A stretch of DNA of 64,000 nt from Anaerolineae bacterium (GTDB lineage: Bacteria; Chloroflexota; Anaerolineae; Anaerolineales; Anaerolineaceae): the NCBI GenBank assembly GCA_013178185.1, contig JABLXC010000007.1, positions 62,001 to 126,000 of the forward strand, in the 5' to 3' direction. Below, in pieces: positions 14,705 to 23,030 of the stretch. The translations under genes and the position numbers were made by a program. Each line of letters begins with the position of its first letter. The first letter of the stretch is position 1. A model generated the notes under the pieces. It ran no database searches. It saw only the letters and a program-made list of their open reading frames with translations, and had not been told where the DNA came from.

Positions 14705-17022
14705 TCTGTTTGAGGGGTTTCGCTTTCAACAAGCGTGTCCGATTGAATGGGTAACAAGATACTAAAAGTGGTGCTTTTTCCTGGATTGCTCTCAGCCCAA
14801 ATACGGCCTCCCTGAGCCTCTGTAAGCGTCCGGGCGATGGAAAGGCCTACGCCGGTATCTCCTAACCCCTGGATGAGCGGATTATCTGCGCGGTATTGGC
14901 GCGAGAAAACTCGCGGCAGGTCTTCGGTGGCAATTCCTCCGCCCGTATCGGTCACCTGGAGGAGCATGTAAGAGAAATCGTTTTCATCTTCCTGAAGGCG
15001 TAGCCTGAGATCGACAATTCCTTCGGGAGGTGAGGCCGCCCCGGCGTTTTGCAGTAAGTGAATGATAATTTGTTGCAAAGCATCCCGGTCGGCGCGGATC
15101 GCAGGGAGGCTGTCCGGCAGGTCTACCCGCAAGGTGATGTTCTTTTCGCGAAGTTGCGAGGATGTTTCGCTAAGGGCTTCATCCACTACCTCTGTGACAT
15201 CAACGACCTGAGGCTGGTACTGTACGTCTTCATCCACGGCGTTCGAAATCCTGATCAGATCGCTCAACAGCGTATTCATACGTTCGATAGAACTCTTGAT
15301 CCGCTCCAGGAATTTTCGTTGTAGTTCTCCTAAAATCCCAACCGACTCTGTCATAAGAAGATCTGTGTAGCCTACAATCGAAGCCATCGGTTGGCGGATT
15401 TCTTGAACAATCGAGGCAGCAACTTCTTTATGATCTGAAGATTCCCGGTTGGAATTGCGGTTTTGCATCTCCAACGAAAGGATTTTCATGTTTGCGCCAG
15501 CCAGGGCGTTCTGCAAATGAGCAACTTCTTCGAGCGCCAGGTGCAATTCAGATTCAAAGTATTGTACATTCCCCGGCGGCTCCGATTTTGAAGCTGCCTC
15601 GGTTTTTAACGCGGCGCGTAATTGGTCATTTTCAGTTTGTAGGCTTTCAATAATCGTTTGTAAATCTTTTTGAACGGAAATCAGATTTTCGATTTGGAGC
15701 GCGCTTTGCTGTTCAATGCCGGTTGGGAGTATCTTGTCTTGTTCACTTTTTAGACTTTCTTGTTGTAAAGCGGTTGTTGGGGTGGTTTCTGAGTGTAAGA
15801 GCAACTTGCTGATAGGCTCTGCTATTGCCATCAGAAAAGTCTGATCTTCTGTATCCCATATCTTATTCGAGTAAGGGGAGAGCAGCAAGAGACCCCAGCG
15901 CGCATTTCCCTGGGAATTTAAGGGAATCAGCAAAAGATTGCCTGGTTTTTTAAGGCCGGTTGCGGCTGCCAGCGCTTCAAAATCCGGTGTACTTTGGTTT
16001 TCATGATCCAATCTGAGCGGTTTTTCGCGTTGGAGCGCACCATGTAAGGCTGGGAGTTTGTTTTTCTCCAGGACTATAGCGGGGAGACGTTCTTCTCGCA
16101 ACAAGTCATAACCGCAAACGATTTTAATATCGTCCGTGTTACTGACGGAATGCATCAGGTAGCAAAGATCTGCTGTTATGGTTTGAGCAACTGCCTGGGT
16201 CAAGCCTGCATAGAGGGCGTCTTTATCCTGTCGCCAGGCCAGATGAACCCAAGAGTTAATGGTGCGAGGATCTTTTTTCCATTGTTTATGATCGGATTGA
16301 TCTCCTTCTATTTCTGGAGACGTTGTTTCCGGTACTGAAATCCCGTGCAGATGCTGGGCCAGTGCCGGAAGCAACGGGTAGGCGCACAACTGGAACAGCC
16401 GGACCGGAGCGGCAAAATCCCCATTGGTTGCTCCTTGAAGTAAATGAAAGATTGCCCCTGTGATAGAAAAGAGCAACATGGAAAAACCGAAACCCCATCC
16501 TGCGGGTCTCCGAAATAACAACAGAAGGATTCCAGCGATTGCAATGAAAATCGAGAATATCTGCCAGCTCCAATCCAGGCCACTGGCGTTGAAAGAAGGG
16601 GCGCTTAACTGGTTGTTCCAGGCGGTCATAGTAAAGAGATACAGCACAAGCACAGCAAAGTTGAGTAGACCGGTCGAAATATCTGCAAAGCGCGCCGGGG
16701 TTGGGAAGCTCCATAACCAGATGATCCATATCAAGCTAATTGCTGTAACGGCCCGCTCAAGGGGGGGCAGCAGGAGGTGCGGATTGGTTAAGCCCTGCCA
16801 TGAAAGCCCACTGAAAACAAATAACACAATCTGCCCAGCCAGCAATACAGCCAGCCCAAACAGGATCCGCCGGGTGTATATGAAGTGACTAGCCCTTCTG
16901 GCAGCCAAGACGGCCTGCAAAGCTGCCATGGTTGCAAAAGCCAGCGCAAGATGGTAGATCAGGTTCCCTGGCGGTGTGGTTAGAATCGCGAAGATTTGCT
17001 GAAGAAAATTATCCATACGCAT
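14701..17022 (-). CDS. Membrane histidine-kinase-like protein lacking the phospho-acceptor His
   Basis: The 773-residue protein has about seven N-terminal membrane helices (1-225) and a GAF-like region (about 260-420). A coiled-coil (430-530) and a HisKA/HATPase_c module follow. The HATPase boxes look intact: N box HLLQNAG, G1 DTGGGIA, G2 GDTGVGLSIA. In the H box, however, SHELRTP is replaced by VQEIRQP, so Gln stands where the phosphorylated His should be. It may sense and bind ATP without autophosphorylating, or act with another kinase. No response regulator is adjacent. A second ATG six bases in (17016) has the better Shine-Dalgarno spacing. It is the first gene of the LysM/LCP operon. Confidence 0.85.
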   Translation of the reverse strand: MRMDNFLQQIFAILTTPPGNLIYHLALAFATMAALQAVLAARRASHFIYTRRILFGLAVLLAGQIVLFVFSGLSWQGLTNPHLLLPPLERAVTAISLIWIIWLWSFPTPARFADISTGLLNFAVLVLYLFTMTAWNNQLSAPSFNASGLDWSWQIFSIFIAIAGILLLLFRRPAGWGFGFSMLLFSITGAIFHLLQGATNGDFAAPVRLFQLCAYPLLPALAQHLHGISVPETTSPEIEGDQSDHKQWKKDPRTINSWVHLAWRQDKDALYAGLTQAVAQTITADLCYLMHSVSNTDDIKIVCGYDLLREERLPAIVLEKNKLPALHGALQREKPLRLDHENQSTPDFEALAAATGLKKPGNLLLIPLNSQGNARWGLLLLSPYSNKIWDTEDQTFLMAIAEPISKLLLHSETTPTTALQQESLKSEQDKILPTGIEQQSALQIENLISVQKDLQTIIESLQTENDQLRAALKTEAASKSEPPGNVQYFESELHLALEEVAHLQNALAGANMKILSLEMQNRNSNRESSDHKEVAASIVQEIRQPMASIVGYTDLLMTESVGILGELQRKFLERIKSSIERMNTLLSDLIRISNAVDEDVQYQPQVVDVTEVVDEALSETSSQLREKNITLRVDLPDSLPAIRADRDALQQIIIHLLQNAGAASPPEGIVDLRLRLQEDENDFSYMLLQVTDTGGGIATEDLPRVFSRQYRADNPLIQGLGDTGVGLSIARTLTEAQGGRIWAESNPGKSTTFSILLPIQSDTLVESETPQTE

Positions 17023-17131
17023 ATCCTGCTTATGAAGGATTATAGCACGGTCAGGTTAGTTAGATGGAAAGCCATAAGTTTGGGTTGCAAGTCATGTTCC
17101 CGATCAGAATCTAATTTTAAGACCCAATTTC

Positions 17132-17159
17132 TTGACAAATCCTTCAGAAGATTTATAAT
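17132..17159 (+). promoter_or_regulatory. Promoter of the aromatic amino-acid operon
   Basis: Consensus TTGACA (17132-17137), a 16-base spacer and consensus TATAAT (17154-17159). The leader-peptide ATG begins eight bases after the -10, so the transcript should start at or within two bases of that ATG. The upstream part of the gap (17023-17131) shows no other clear feature. Confidence 0.85.
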
Positions 17160-17167
17160 ACCATTCA

Positions 17168-17251
17168 ATGAAAAACGTCCAGGCGTATTCCTTTTATTTT
17201 TATTTTGCGGCTTATGGCTTTATAAGCATGCTTCGCGCTGGGCGTGATTGA
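17168..17251 (+). CDS. Phe/Tyr-rich leader peptide of the aromatic operon
   Basis: A 27-codon frame between the operon promoter and a Rho-independent terminator. Residues 7-18 are YSFYFYFAAYGF: four Tyr and four Phe in twelve positions. This composition is diagnostic of leader peptides that sense charging of tRNA-Phe and tRNA-Tyr, matching a downstream operon that makes exactly these amino acids. There is no room for a Shine-Dalgarno, so translation is probably leaderless. The stop codon lies five bases after attenuator segment 2. Confidence 0.85.
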   Translation: MKNVQAYSFYFYFAAYGFISMLRAGRD

Positions 17252-17308
17252 AGAATTTTATTAAAATGCCAAAATTCAAAAACCGCCCGGAAAGGGCGGT
17301 TTTTTTTT
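17176..17308 (+). terminator. Ribosome-mediated transcription attenuator of the aromatic operon
   Basis: Four mutually exclusive segments are visible: 1, CGTCCAG (17176-17182); 2, CTGGGCG (17238-17244); 3, CGCCCGG (17284-17290); 4, GGGCGG (17294-17299). Segments 3:4 form the terminator CCGCCC/GGGCGG followed by nine T. Segments 2:3 form a 7-bp antiterminator and 1:2 a 7-bp protector, each with one G-U pair. A ribosome stalled on the Tyr/Phe codons (17186-17221) would cover segment 1, free segment 2 and allow read-through. One that reaches the stop would cover segment 2 and allow termination. Confidence 0.85.
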
Positions 17309-17386
17309 ATCACAGCGTTCGATTGGGGCATCGTATTTTCCTGATACTACACCAGTCAACGCTTTCGCTGAATAAAAGGAGGTGTT

Positions 17387-18238
17387 ATGTTTGTTGCTTT
17401 TCAAGGTGAACCTGGGGCATATTCTGAATCTGCTGCTTTGGCGTATTTTGGTGAGGGAATTAAGGTTGAACCTTGCGAGACTTTCGAGAGGGTTTTTAAG
17501 GTGGTTTCCGAAGGGCGATGTGAACGAGGAATTATCCCCATTGAAAATTCTGTGGCCGGCAGCATCTATCAAAACTATGATTTGTTGCTGCAATTTCCGT
17601 TGGAAGTTGTTGGGGAGTACTACCTTCAAATTTCTCATTGTTTGATTGGGATACCGGGTTCATCGCTAAAAGATATTAAGAAGATCCTCAGCCATCCTCA
17701 AGCGCTGGCTCAATGTGATCGATTTCTGAAATCTTTAGAAGGCGTGAAGCATGAGCCTGCTTATGATACTGCTGGCAGTGTCAGGATTGTGAAGGAAATG
17801 AAAGATCCCAGTGTTGCGGCGATCGCTTCTCGTCGGGCTGCCGAGATTTATGGCATGGATGTTTTAACGGCAAATATTGAGAATACGGCTGCGAACTATA
17901 CCCGGTTTCAAATTATCTCGCGGCGGCGTGAAGATCCCGGCAAAGATGCCAAGACCTCGATTGTTTTTGCAATGAAAAATCAGGCTGGCGCTTTGTATCG
18001 TGCGCTTAGCGTTTTTGCATTGCGCGATATTGATCTGACAAAAATTGAATCCCGTCCTTTAGTTGGCAAACCGTGGGAATACTTTTTCTATATTGATCTG
18101 GCCGGTTCTGTATTTGAGGAGAAAGTCCAGCGCGCTTTGGCTAACCTTGAAGAATACACCACCTTTCTCCGGGTTTTGGGATCTTATCCAAGATTTGCTT
18201 TTCGTGATCTTGTCAAGGCTGCCGAGGATCACGACTAA
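17387..18238 (+). CDS. pheA: Prephenate dehydratase
   Basis: A 283-residue protein with an AAAAGGAGG Shine-Dalgarno. The catalytic domain (1-185) has GEPGAYSE, IPIENSVAGS and the NYTRF motif near 180. An ACT domain (about 195-275) carries GALYRALSVF and the ESRP motif, which bind phenylalanine for feedback inhibition. It converts prephenate to phenylpyruvate. There is no fused chorismate mutase; that activity is encoded by the next gene. It is the first structural gene of the attenuated operon. Confidence 0.95.
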   Translation: MFVAFQGEPGAYSESAALAYFGEGIKVEPCETFERVFKVVSEGRCERGIIPIENSVAGSIYQNYDLLLQFPLEVVGEYYLQISHCLIGIPGSSLKDIKKILSHPQALAQCDRFLKSLEGVKHEPAYDTAGSVRIVKEMKDPSVAAIASRRAAEIYGMDVLTANIENTAANYTRFQIISRRREDPGKDAKTSIVFAMKNQAGALYRALSVFALRDIDLTKIESRPLVGKPWEYFFYIDLAGSVFEEKVQRALANLEEYTTFLRVLGSYPRFAFRDLVKAAEDHD

Positions 18239-18278
18239 AAGGATTTTGTGATGATATTTCTTATCTTTCGATTTTATT

Positions 18279-18410
18279 ATGGCTATTTTTACAACTTCCG
18301 GGAAGCTGGTAGCAGCGCTTAAGCAGAAGCTGTTCGAATCAGAAAATTTTCAAGAACACCTGCGGCGCTCCGAACAGCGCCGCAGATTTGTTCGTGACGA
18401 TTGGAGGTGA
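18279..18410 (+). CDS. Possible 43-residue small ORF between pheA and aroH
   Basis: An ATG-started frame runs to a TGA that sits within the Shine-Dalgarno region of aroH, a layout seen with coupled genes. The product would be basic and helical (ESENFQEHLRRSEQRRRF). It has no ribosome binding site and part of it is encoded by a perfect hairpin, so it could equally be a chance frame in a 177-base gap. I do not recognise it. Confidence 0.25.
   Translation: MAIFTTSGKLVAALKQKLFESENFQEHLRRSEQRRRFVRDDWR
18360..18385 (+). other. Perfect 10-bp hairpin in the pheA-aroH gap
   Basis: CTGCGGCGCT and AGCGCCGCAG flank the six-base loop CCGAAC. No T-run follows (ATTTGTTCG), so it is not a standard terminator. 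It could be an RNA processing or stability element that adjusts downstream expression (inference). Confidence 0.55.
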
Positions 18411-18415
18411 ATCAG

Positions 18416-18784
18416 ATGACCGTTCGAGGAGTTCGAGGAGCAACCGTCGCAAACGGCGATACGGCTGAAGAAATTTTAAACGCCAGCCAGGAGTTGCTTG
18501 AAAAAATGATGAAAGCCAATCCGAAAATGCGCAGCGAGGATCTTGCGAGTGCGTTTTTCACCGTCACACCTGACCTGGTCTCCACCCACCCGGCCAGGGC
18601 GGCGCGGTTGATGGGATGGGATCGAGTTCCGCTCTTGTGCGCTCAAGAGATTCCGATTCCAGGCAGCCTGCCGAGGTGCATTCGAGTGCTGCTCCACTGG
18701 AACACTTCAATTCAACAGGCAGAGGTTGTTCACGTTTACCTGCGTGAAGCAGCGGCTCTCAGGCCTGATTTAACACAAAGTTAA
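18416..18784 (+). CDS. aroH: Chorismate mutase, AroH type
   Basis: A 122-residue protein starting MTVRGVRGATVANGDTAEEI, with GGAGG eight bases before the ATG. The frame also has an upstream TTG at 18401, which would overlap the Shine-Dalgarno. The trimeric AroH fold signatures are present: RGVRGAT, the FTVTPDL segment and PGSLPRCIRVLLHWN. It converts chorismate to prephenate, feeding both pheA and tyrA in this operon. Confidence 0.92.
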   Translation: MTVRGVRGATVANGDTAEEILNASQELLEKMMKANPKMRSEDLASAFFTVTPDLVSTHPARAARLMGWDRVPLLCAQEIPIPGSLPRCIRVLLHWNTSIQQAEVVHVYLREAAALRPDLTQS

Positions 18785-18803
18785 TAGTTTATAAGGAGAT
18801 GAA

Positions 18804-19862
18804 ATGATGTTAATCGTGATGCAGGTTGGCGCTTCTGCTGAAGAAGTTAATGATGTGGTCAAGGGGATTGAAGGAGTGGGTTTGAGCGCCCACATATCGC
18901 GCGGTGAGGAAAGAGTGATCATCGGCGCGATTGGCGAAGGACGAGTGGCGACCCAATATCTGACAATGTTCTTGACGCTGCCCGGTGTGGATCGGGTGGT
19001 GCCGATCTCGCGCCCCTACAAGCTTGCCTCGCGGGAGTTCAGCCATCAAAATACCCGCTTTGATGTCGGCGGGGTAGAGATCGGTGGAGAAGGTGTGGTG
19101 ATCATCGCTGGGCCTTGTTCCGTAGAAAATCGCTCTCAGACTTTGGAAATCGCCCATGCAGTTAAAGAAGCGGGAGCGCACATCTTGCGGGGAGGGGCTT
19201 ATAAACCCAGAACTTCGCCCTATGCCTTTCAGGGTTTAGGGGAAGCTGGCTTAGAGATTTTAATAGAAGCTCGCGAGGCGACCGGCCTTCCTGTGGTCAC
19301 CGAGGTGGTTTCACCAGAACAGGTCTCAGTAGTGAGTTCTTATGCTGATATCCTCCAGGTTGGTGCACGAAACATGCAGAACTATGCTTTGCTGCACGCC
19401 GTTGGGGAAAGTCACTACCCAGTTTTATTGAAGCGAGGAATCAGCGCCACAATCGAAGAAATGCTCATGGCAGCTGAATATATCCTCTCGCATGGCAATT
19501 CCCAGGTCATGCTTTGTGAACGCGGCATACGGACTTTTGAAACGGCTACCCGGAACACAACTGATATCAACGCGGTGCCTGTTTTAAAGTCTTTGAGTCA
19601 TTTGCCTGTCATCCTTGACCCAAGCCACAGCACGGGCAATTGGCAGTATGTGCCGGCTATTGCACAGGCGGCTGTGGCTGCCGGCGCCGATGGCCTGATT
19701 GTTGAAGTGCACAATACTCCAGACCGGGCGCTTTCGGATGGCGGCCAGAGCCTTAAGCCAGAGCGATTTGCTGAAATGGTCAATCAAGTGAAGGCCATTG
19801 CGAGAGCCATCGGGCGTGACCTGGTTGTCAGTCACTCCAGTCGTTCGGTGCCCCAACCGTAA
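18804..19862 (+). CDS. aroF: 3-deoxy-7-phosphoheptulonate (DAHP) synthase, class I beta with ferredoxin-like domain
   Basis: A 352-residue protein with an N-terminal ferredoxin-like regulatory domain (about 1-70) and a KDO8P-type barrel. Motifs are [31 protein letters not shown] and [10 protein letters not shown]. It condenses phosphoenolpyruvate and erythrose 4-phosphate, the entry step of the shikimate pathway. The N-terminal domain is known in this class to bind Tyr or Phe as feedback inhibitors. AAGGAG lies before two adjacent ATG codons. Confidence 0.95.
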   Translation: MMLIVMQVGASAEEVNDVVKGIEGVGLSAHISRGEERVIIGAIGEGRVATQYLTMFLTLPGVDRVVPISRPYKLASREFSHQNTRFDVGGVEIGGEGVVIIAGPCSVENRSQTLEIAHAVKEAGAHILRGGAYKPRTSPYAFQGLGEAGLEILIEAREATGLPVVTEVVSPEQVSVVSSYADILQVGARNMQNYALLHAVGESHYPVLLKRGISATIEEMLMAAEYILSHGNSQVMLCERGIRTFETATRNTTDINAVPVLKSLSHLPVILDPSHSTGNWQYVPAIAQAAVAAGADGLIVEVHNTPDRALSDGGQSLKPERFAEMVNQVKAIARAIGRDLVVSHSSRSVPQP

Positions 19863-19875
19863 GCGGCGGATTAAG

Positions 19876-20769
19876 ATGGAAGAAGAAAGTCCTCCTGCCT
19901 TTTCGCTGCTCGCCTCTTTGAACGTTGCTATCATTGGATTGGGTTTGATGGGCGGCTCCCTGGCTATGCTTATCCATGGTCGCTGCCGTTCACTCATTGG
20001 GATCGACAATGATCCAGTTGTTCTGGAACACGCTAGAAAGTTAAAAATTGCCGATGTCCTCGGCAGGGTCTCTGATGACCTTATTCCTCTCGCGGATGTC
20101 ATTGTCCTGGCTACACCAGTAGGGGCGATCCTGGATCTGATTGCCAGCCTTCCCAGCCTGCACCCCGGCAGCCCGATCGTCATGGATTTGGGTTCGACCA
20201 AGGCGGAGGTTTTAGAACGGATGAAAAGTCTGCCAGAGCGATTTGATCCACTGGGCGCTCATCCGATGTGCGGCAAAGAGCACAATTCTTTGTTGAATGC
20301 TGATCCTGGCTTATATTCAGGAGCCGTATTCGTCTTGTGCCCGCTGGAACGGACTTCTTCAAAGGCGCGTGAGCTGGCGGTTCAGATGGTTCAGGCTGTG
20401 AGAGGGAACGCGGTCTGGATGGACGCTGAGTCTCATGACCGCAAAGTTGCTGCGACCAGTCATTTGCCTTACCTGGCCGCGAATATGCTGGCGGCAATCA
20501 CCCCTTTGGAGGCAGCCTTGCTCGCCGGTCCAGGCTTCCGCAGCACAACGCGTGTCGGAGAGACCAACCCTTCATTGATGATTGATGTGTTGAAGTCTAA
20601 CCGCGACAATGTTTTACGGATGCTGACCGATTATCGTAATGGTTTAGAGATATTTGAAGCTCTGTTAGTTCAAAAAGATTGGGAAAAGATTGAGCAGCTC
20701 CTTTCAACCGGCTGCACCCGACGGCAAGAAATTCTCAAAGTTTCGGAAAGGAATTCTCAATGCAGTTAA
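19876..20769 (+). CDS. tyrA: Prephenate dehydrogenase
   Basis: The ATG at 19876 (MEEESPPAFSL) is chosen. The frame is open upstream, but that part overlaps aroF and does not resemble the family. The 297-residue product has an NAD(P)-binding motif IGLGLMGGSLA near residue 22 and the TyrA catalytic His region in GAHPMCGKEH. A DRKVAATSHLPYLAA segment is typical of the C-terminal domain. It converts prephenate to 4-hydroxyphenylpyruvate. No ACT domain is fused, so feedback control may be weaker than for pheA. The stop overlaps the aroA start by ten bases. Confidence 0.93.
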   Translation: MEEESPPAFSLLASLNVAIIGLGLMGGSLAMLIHGRCRSLIGIDNDPVVLEHARKLKIADVLGRVSDDLIPLADVIVLATPVGAILDLIASLPSLHPGSPIVMDLGSTKAEVLERMKSLPERFDPLGAHPMCGKEHNSLLNADPGLYSGAVFVLCPLERTSSKARELAVQMVQAVRGNAVWMDAESHDRKVAATSHLPYLAANMLAAITPLEAALLAGPGFRSTTRVGETNPSLMIDVLKSNRDNVLRMLTDYRNGLEIFEALLVQKDWEKIEQLLSTGCTRRQEILKVSERNSQCS

Positions 20770-22121
20770 AAATCAACCCATCACGTTCTCTGAAAGGCGA
20801 GATAACGGTTCCTGGGGATAAATCGATCACGCATCGGGCAATTTTATTTGCGCTCATGGCAAAAGGACAGAGTTGTATCCGGCATCCTTTAATCTCTGGT
20901 GTAACCTCTACTATGCTCTCAGCAGTTGAGATGCTCGGCGCCTCTTACTTTTTTGAAGGCGGAGATTTATTTCTCACCAGCCCAGGGTTATTCGAGCTGA
21001 ATCCTCCCGGTGAACCGCTGGATTGCAAAAATTCAGCCACGACGATGCGTCTTCTGGCAGGCGTGGTTTCGGCTGCTGGGATCACAGCGGCGCTGGACGG
21101 TTCCGATGGATTACGCCGCAGGCCAATGAATCGGATCGTGGAACCATTGAAACGGATGGGCGTGCAAATTGATGCGGCAGAGGGCGGCCAGGCTCCTTTG
21201 AAAATCTCCGGGCGCTCCCCTGGTCAAAATCTTAAGGGATTGCATTTTGAATCTTCTGTAGCCAGCGCACAAGTTAAGAGTTGTATCCTGCTGGCAGGAT
21301 TGGCGGCGGATTCTCCAATTGTCATTGTAGAGCCGGCACTCTCGCGTGACCACACCGAGCGGATGTTGCGTTCCTTAGGTGTTCAGATCGAGACGACCTG
21401 GAAGCGTGGATGTTCGCTGGTTGTGTTACAACCAGGCGGTAATGCCTTTCTCCGGCCGCTCGATTTGACCATCCCTGGAGATTTTTCTGCAGCCTCTTTC
21501 ATCCTAGTGGCGGCGCTGATCACACCGGGTTCAGAGGTGATTCTTCGGAGAGTAGGGTTGAACCCTTCTCGAACCGGCTTGATGGTTACTTTACAGGAAA
21601 TGGGAGCGGATATTCAGGTGTTGGATCAGTGGGAAGAGGCTGGCGAACCAGTGGGGGATATCAGGGCAGCTTACAGTAAACTTCGGGGCGGAAGCGTGAG
21701 CGGCCAGCGGGTTGTGGAGATGATTGATGAGTTTCCAATCTTTGCGATTGCAGCGTCCTTTGCGCAAGGGGCGACTGAGGTAAGGGATGCCTCAGAGTTG
21801 AGACTGAAGGAGTCCGATCGCATTCGGATGTTGTGTGCTGAATTGAGCCGACAAGGAATTAATGTCAGCGAGAGGACCGACGGTTTTACGATTTTTGGAA
21901 ACGGAATTGCGCCGGGAGGGGCGGTTGCGGAGCCCCATGGAGATCACCGGCTGGCTATGTCGCTGGCCGTGTTAGGATTGAATGCACAACAGCCGGTTTT
22001 GGTGAGCAGGGCTCATATTCTTGCTGAATCATACCCCGAATTCCCAGAGGTTTTGCTGGCGCTGGGAGCCGATGTTCTCTCTCTGCCCGAAGAAAATTCC
22101 ATAGGCGGGCAACTTGGATAA
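20760..22121 (+). CDS. aroA: 5-enolpyruvylshikimate-3-phosphate synthase
   Basis: A 453-residue EPSP synthase with GDKSITHRA near residue 18, an NSATTMRLLAG segment near 83, SDGLRRRPM, and RLKESDRI near 350. It joins shikimate 3-phosphate and phosphoenolpyruvate. The active-site Gly-rich loop reads KNSATTMRLLAG in place of the common LGNAGTAMRPL, as in class II enzymes, which often tolerate glyphosate (family knowledge, not tested here). It overlaps tyrA at its start and aroE at its end. Confidence 0.95.
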   Translation: MQLKINPSRSLKGEITVPGDKSITHRAILFALMAKGQSCIRHPLISGVTSTMLSAVEMLGASYFFEGGDLFLTSPGLFELNPPGEPLDCKNSATTMRLLAGVVSAAGITAALDGSDGLRRRPMNRIVEPLKRMGVQIDAAEGGQAPLKISGRSPGQNLKGLHFESSVASAQVKSCILLAGLAADSPIVIVEPALSRDHTERMLRSLGVQIETTWKRGCSLVVLQPGGNAFLRPLDLTIPGDFSAASFILVAALITPGSEVILRRVGLNPSRTGLMVTLQEMGADIQVLDQWEEAGEPVGDIRAAYSKLRGGSVSGQRVVEMIDEFPIFAIAASFAQGATEVRDASELRLKESDRIRMLCAELSRQGINVSERTDGFTIFGNGIAPGGAVAEPHGDHRLAMSLAVLGLNAQQPVLVSRAHILAESYPEFPEVLLALGADVLSLPEENSIGGQLG

Positions 22122-23030
22122 AGTATTCTTTCGTCTTGGTTTGACAGGATATCCGCTGGGTCATAGTCTTTCTCCTGTGCTGCACCAAGCGGCGCTTGAA
22201 ACAGCCGGTCTGCCGGGAAGTTACGATCTTTTTCCCGTTTTACCCTCGCCAGAAGGGCTTGGGGAGCTGAAATCGCTGGTGGATAGGATGCGAACTGGTC
22301 AGTTGCAGGGTTTGAACGTCACGATCCCGCATAAACAGTCAATCTTACAATTTGTTGATGAGCGCAGCCCAGCGGTGCAACGGGTTGGTGCAGCTAATGT
22401 GATCTACAAAGCTGATAATTGCCTGGTGGCCGAGAATACTGACATTGCGGCTTTTAAAAATGATCTGGATACCTGGTTGTCCACCTTCGCTCCCTGGCCC
22501 TTACCTGCTCGGAGGGCGCTTGTGCTGGGAGCAGGCGGAGCCGCCCGAGCCGTGGCTGACGCCCTGTTGTGTGAAGGATGGGAAGTGTGGATTGCTGCAC
22601 GGAATCTTCACCAGGCGATTGATTTATGCGCCAGGTTATCGCCCTGGTATCCAGGGTGTACATTAAAGGCCATCCCGTTGGCAGAAAAACCTTTGCTGCA
22701 CTCAACTTTCCCTTGCTGATTGTGAATGCTACCCCCGTTGGTATGTTGCCATTCCTCGACCAATCTCCATGGCCGGCTGGGGTAGAACTGCCGGAAGGAT
22801 CGTTCATCTACGATCTGATTTATAACCCCTCCGAGACGATGCTGCTCAAGGCCGCCAGGGCCGCAGCTCTGCCCGCGATAAGCGGCGGCGGGATGCTTGT
22901 AGCTCAGGCTGCGCTTGCTTTTAGCCTTTGGACCGGCCAGCCCTCGCCAGTTCAGGTTATGCGTGTGGCTTTTGACCGGCATATCAAATTGAGCCAAAAG
23001 AAGGACTTAGACCTTCAAACAGGAAGATGA
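22114..23030 (+). pseudogene. aroE: Shikimate dehydrogenase aroE, interrupted by a frameshift
   Basis: The first part (TTG at 22114, DKVFFRLGLTGYPLGHSLSP) contains the substrate-binding NVTIPHK, ENTD and the NADP motif GAGGAARAVADAL, and stops at 22719. The rest of AroE (FPLLIVNATPVGM, DLIYNPSETMLL, GGGMLVAQAALAF) continues in the frame one base back, to 23030. The switch lies at the five-A run 22685-22689. One extra A there would restore AEKTFAALNFPLL. The cause may be a sequencing or assembly indel or a real mutation. A programmed -1 shift is unlikely because no proper slippery heptamer in phase exists. The frame overlaps the next gene by ATGA. Confidence 0.85.

Noticed and set aside
11759-17022. 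Integrated element driven by the recombinase-like gene
   Set aside because: The recombinase lacks catalytic residues, there are no flanking att-like direct repeats, and the neighbours are ordinary envelope and tRNA-modification genes.
22680-22725. Programmed -1 frameshifting in aroE
   Set aside because: The zero-frame codons GAA AAA CCT do not form an X-XXY-YYZ slippery site, and AroE is not known to use frameshifting. An indel is simpler.
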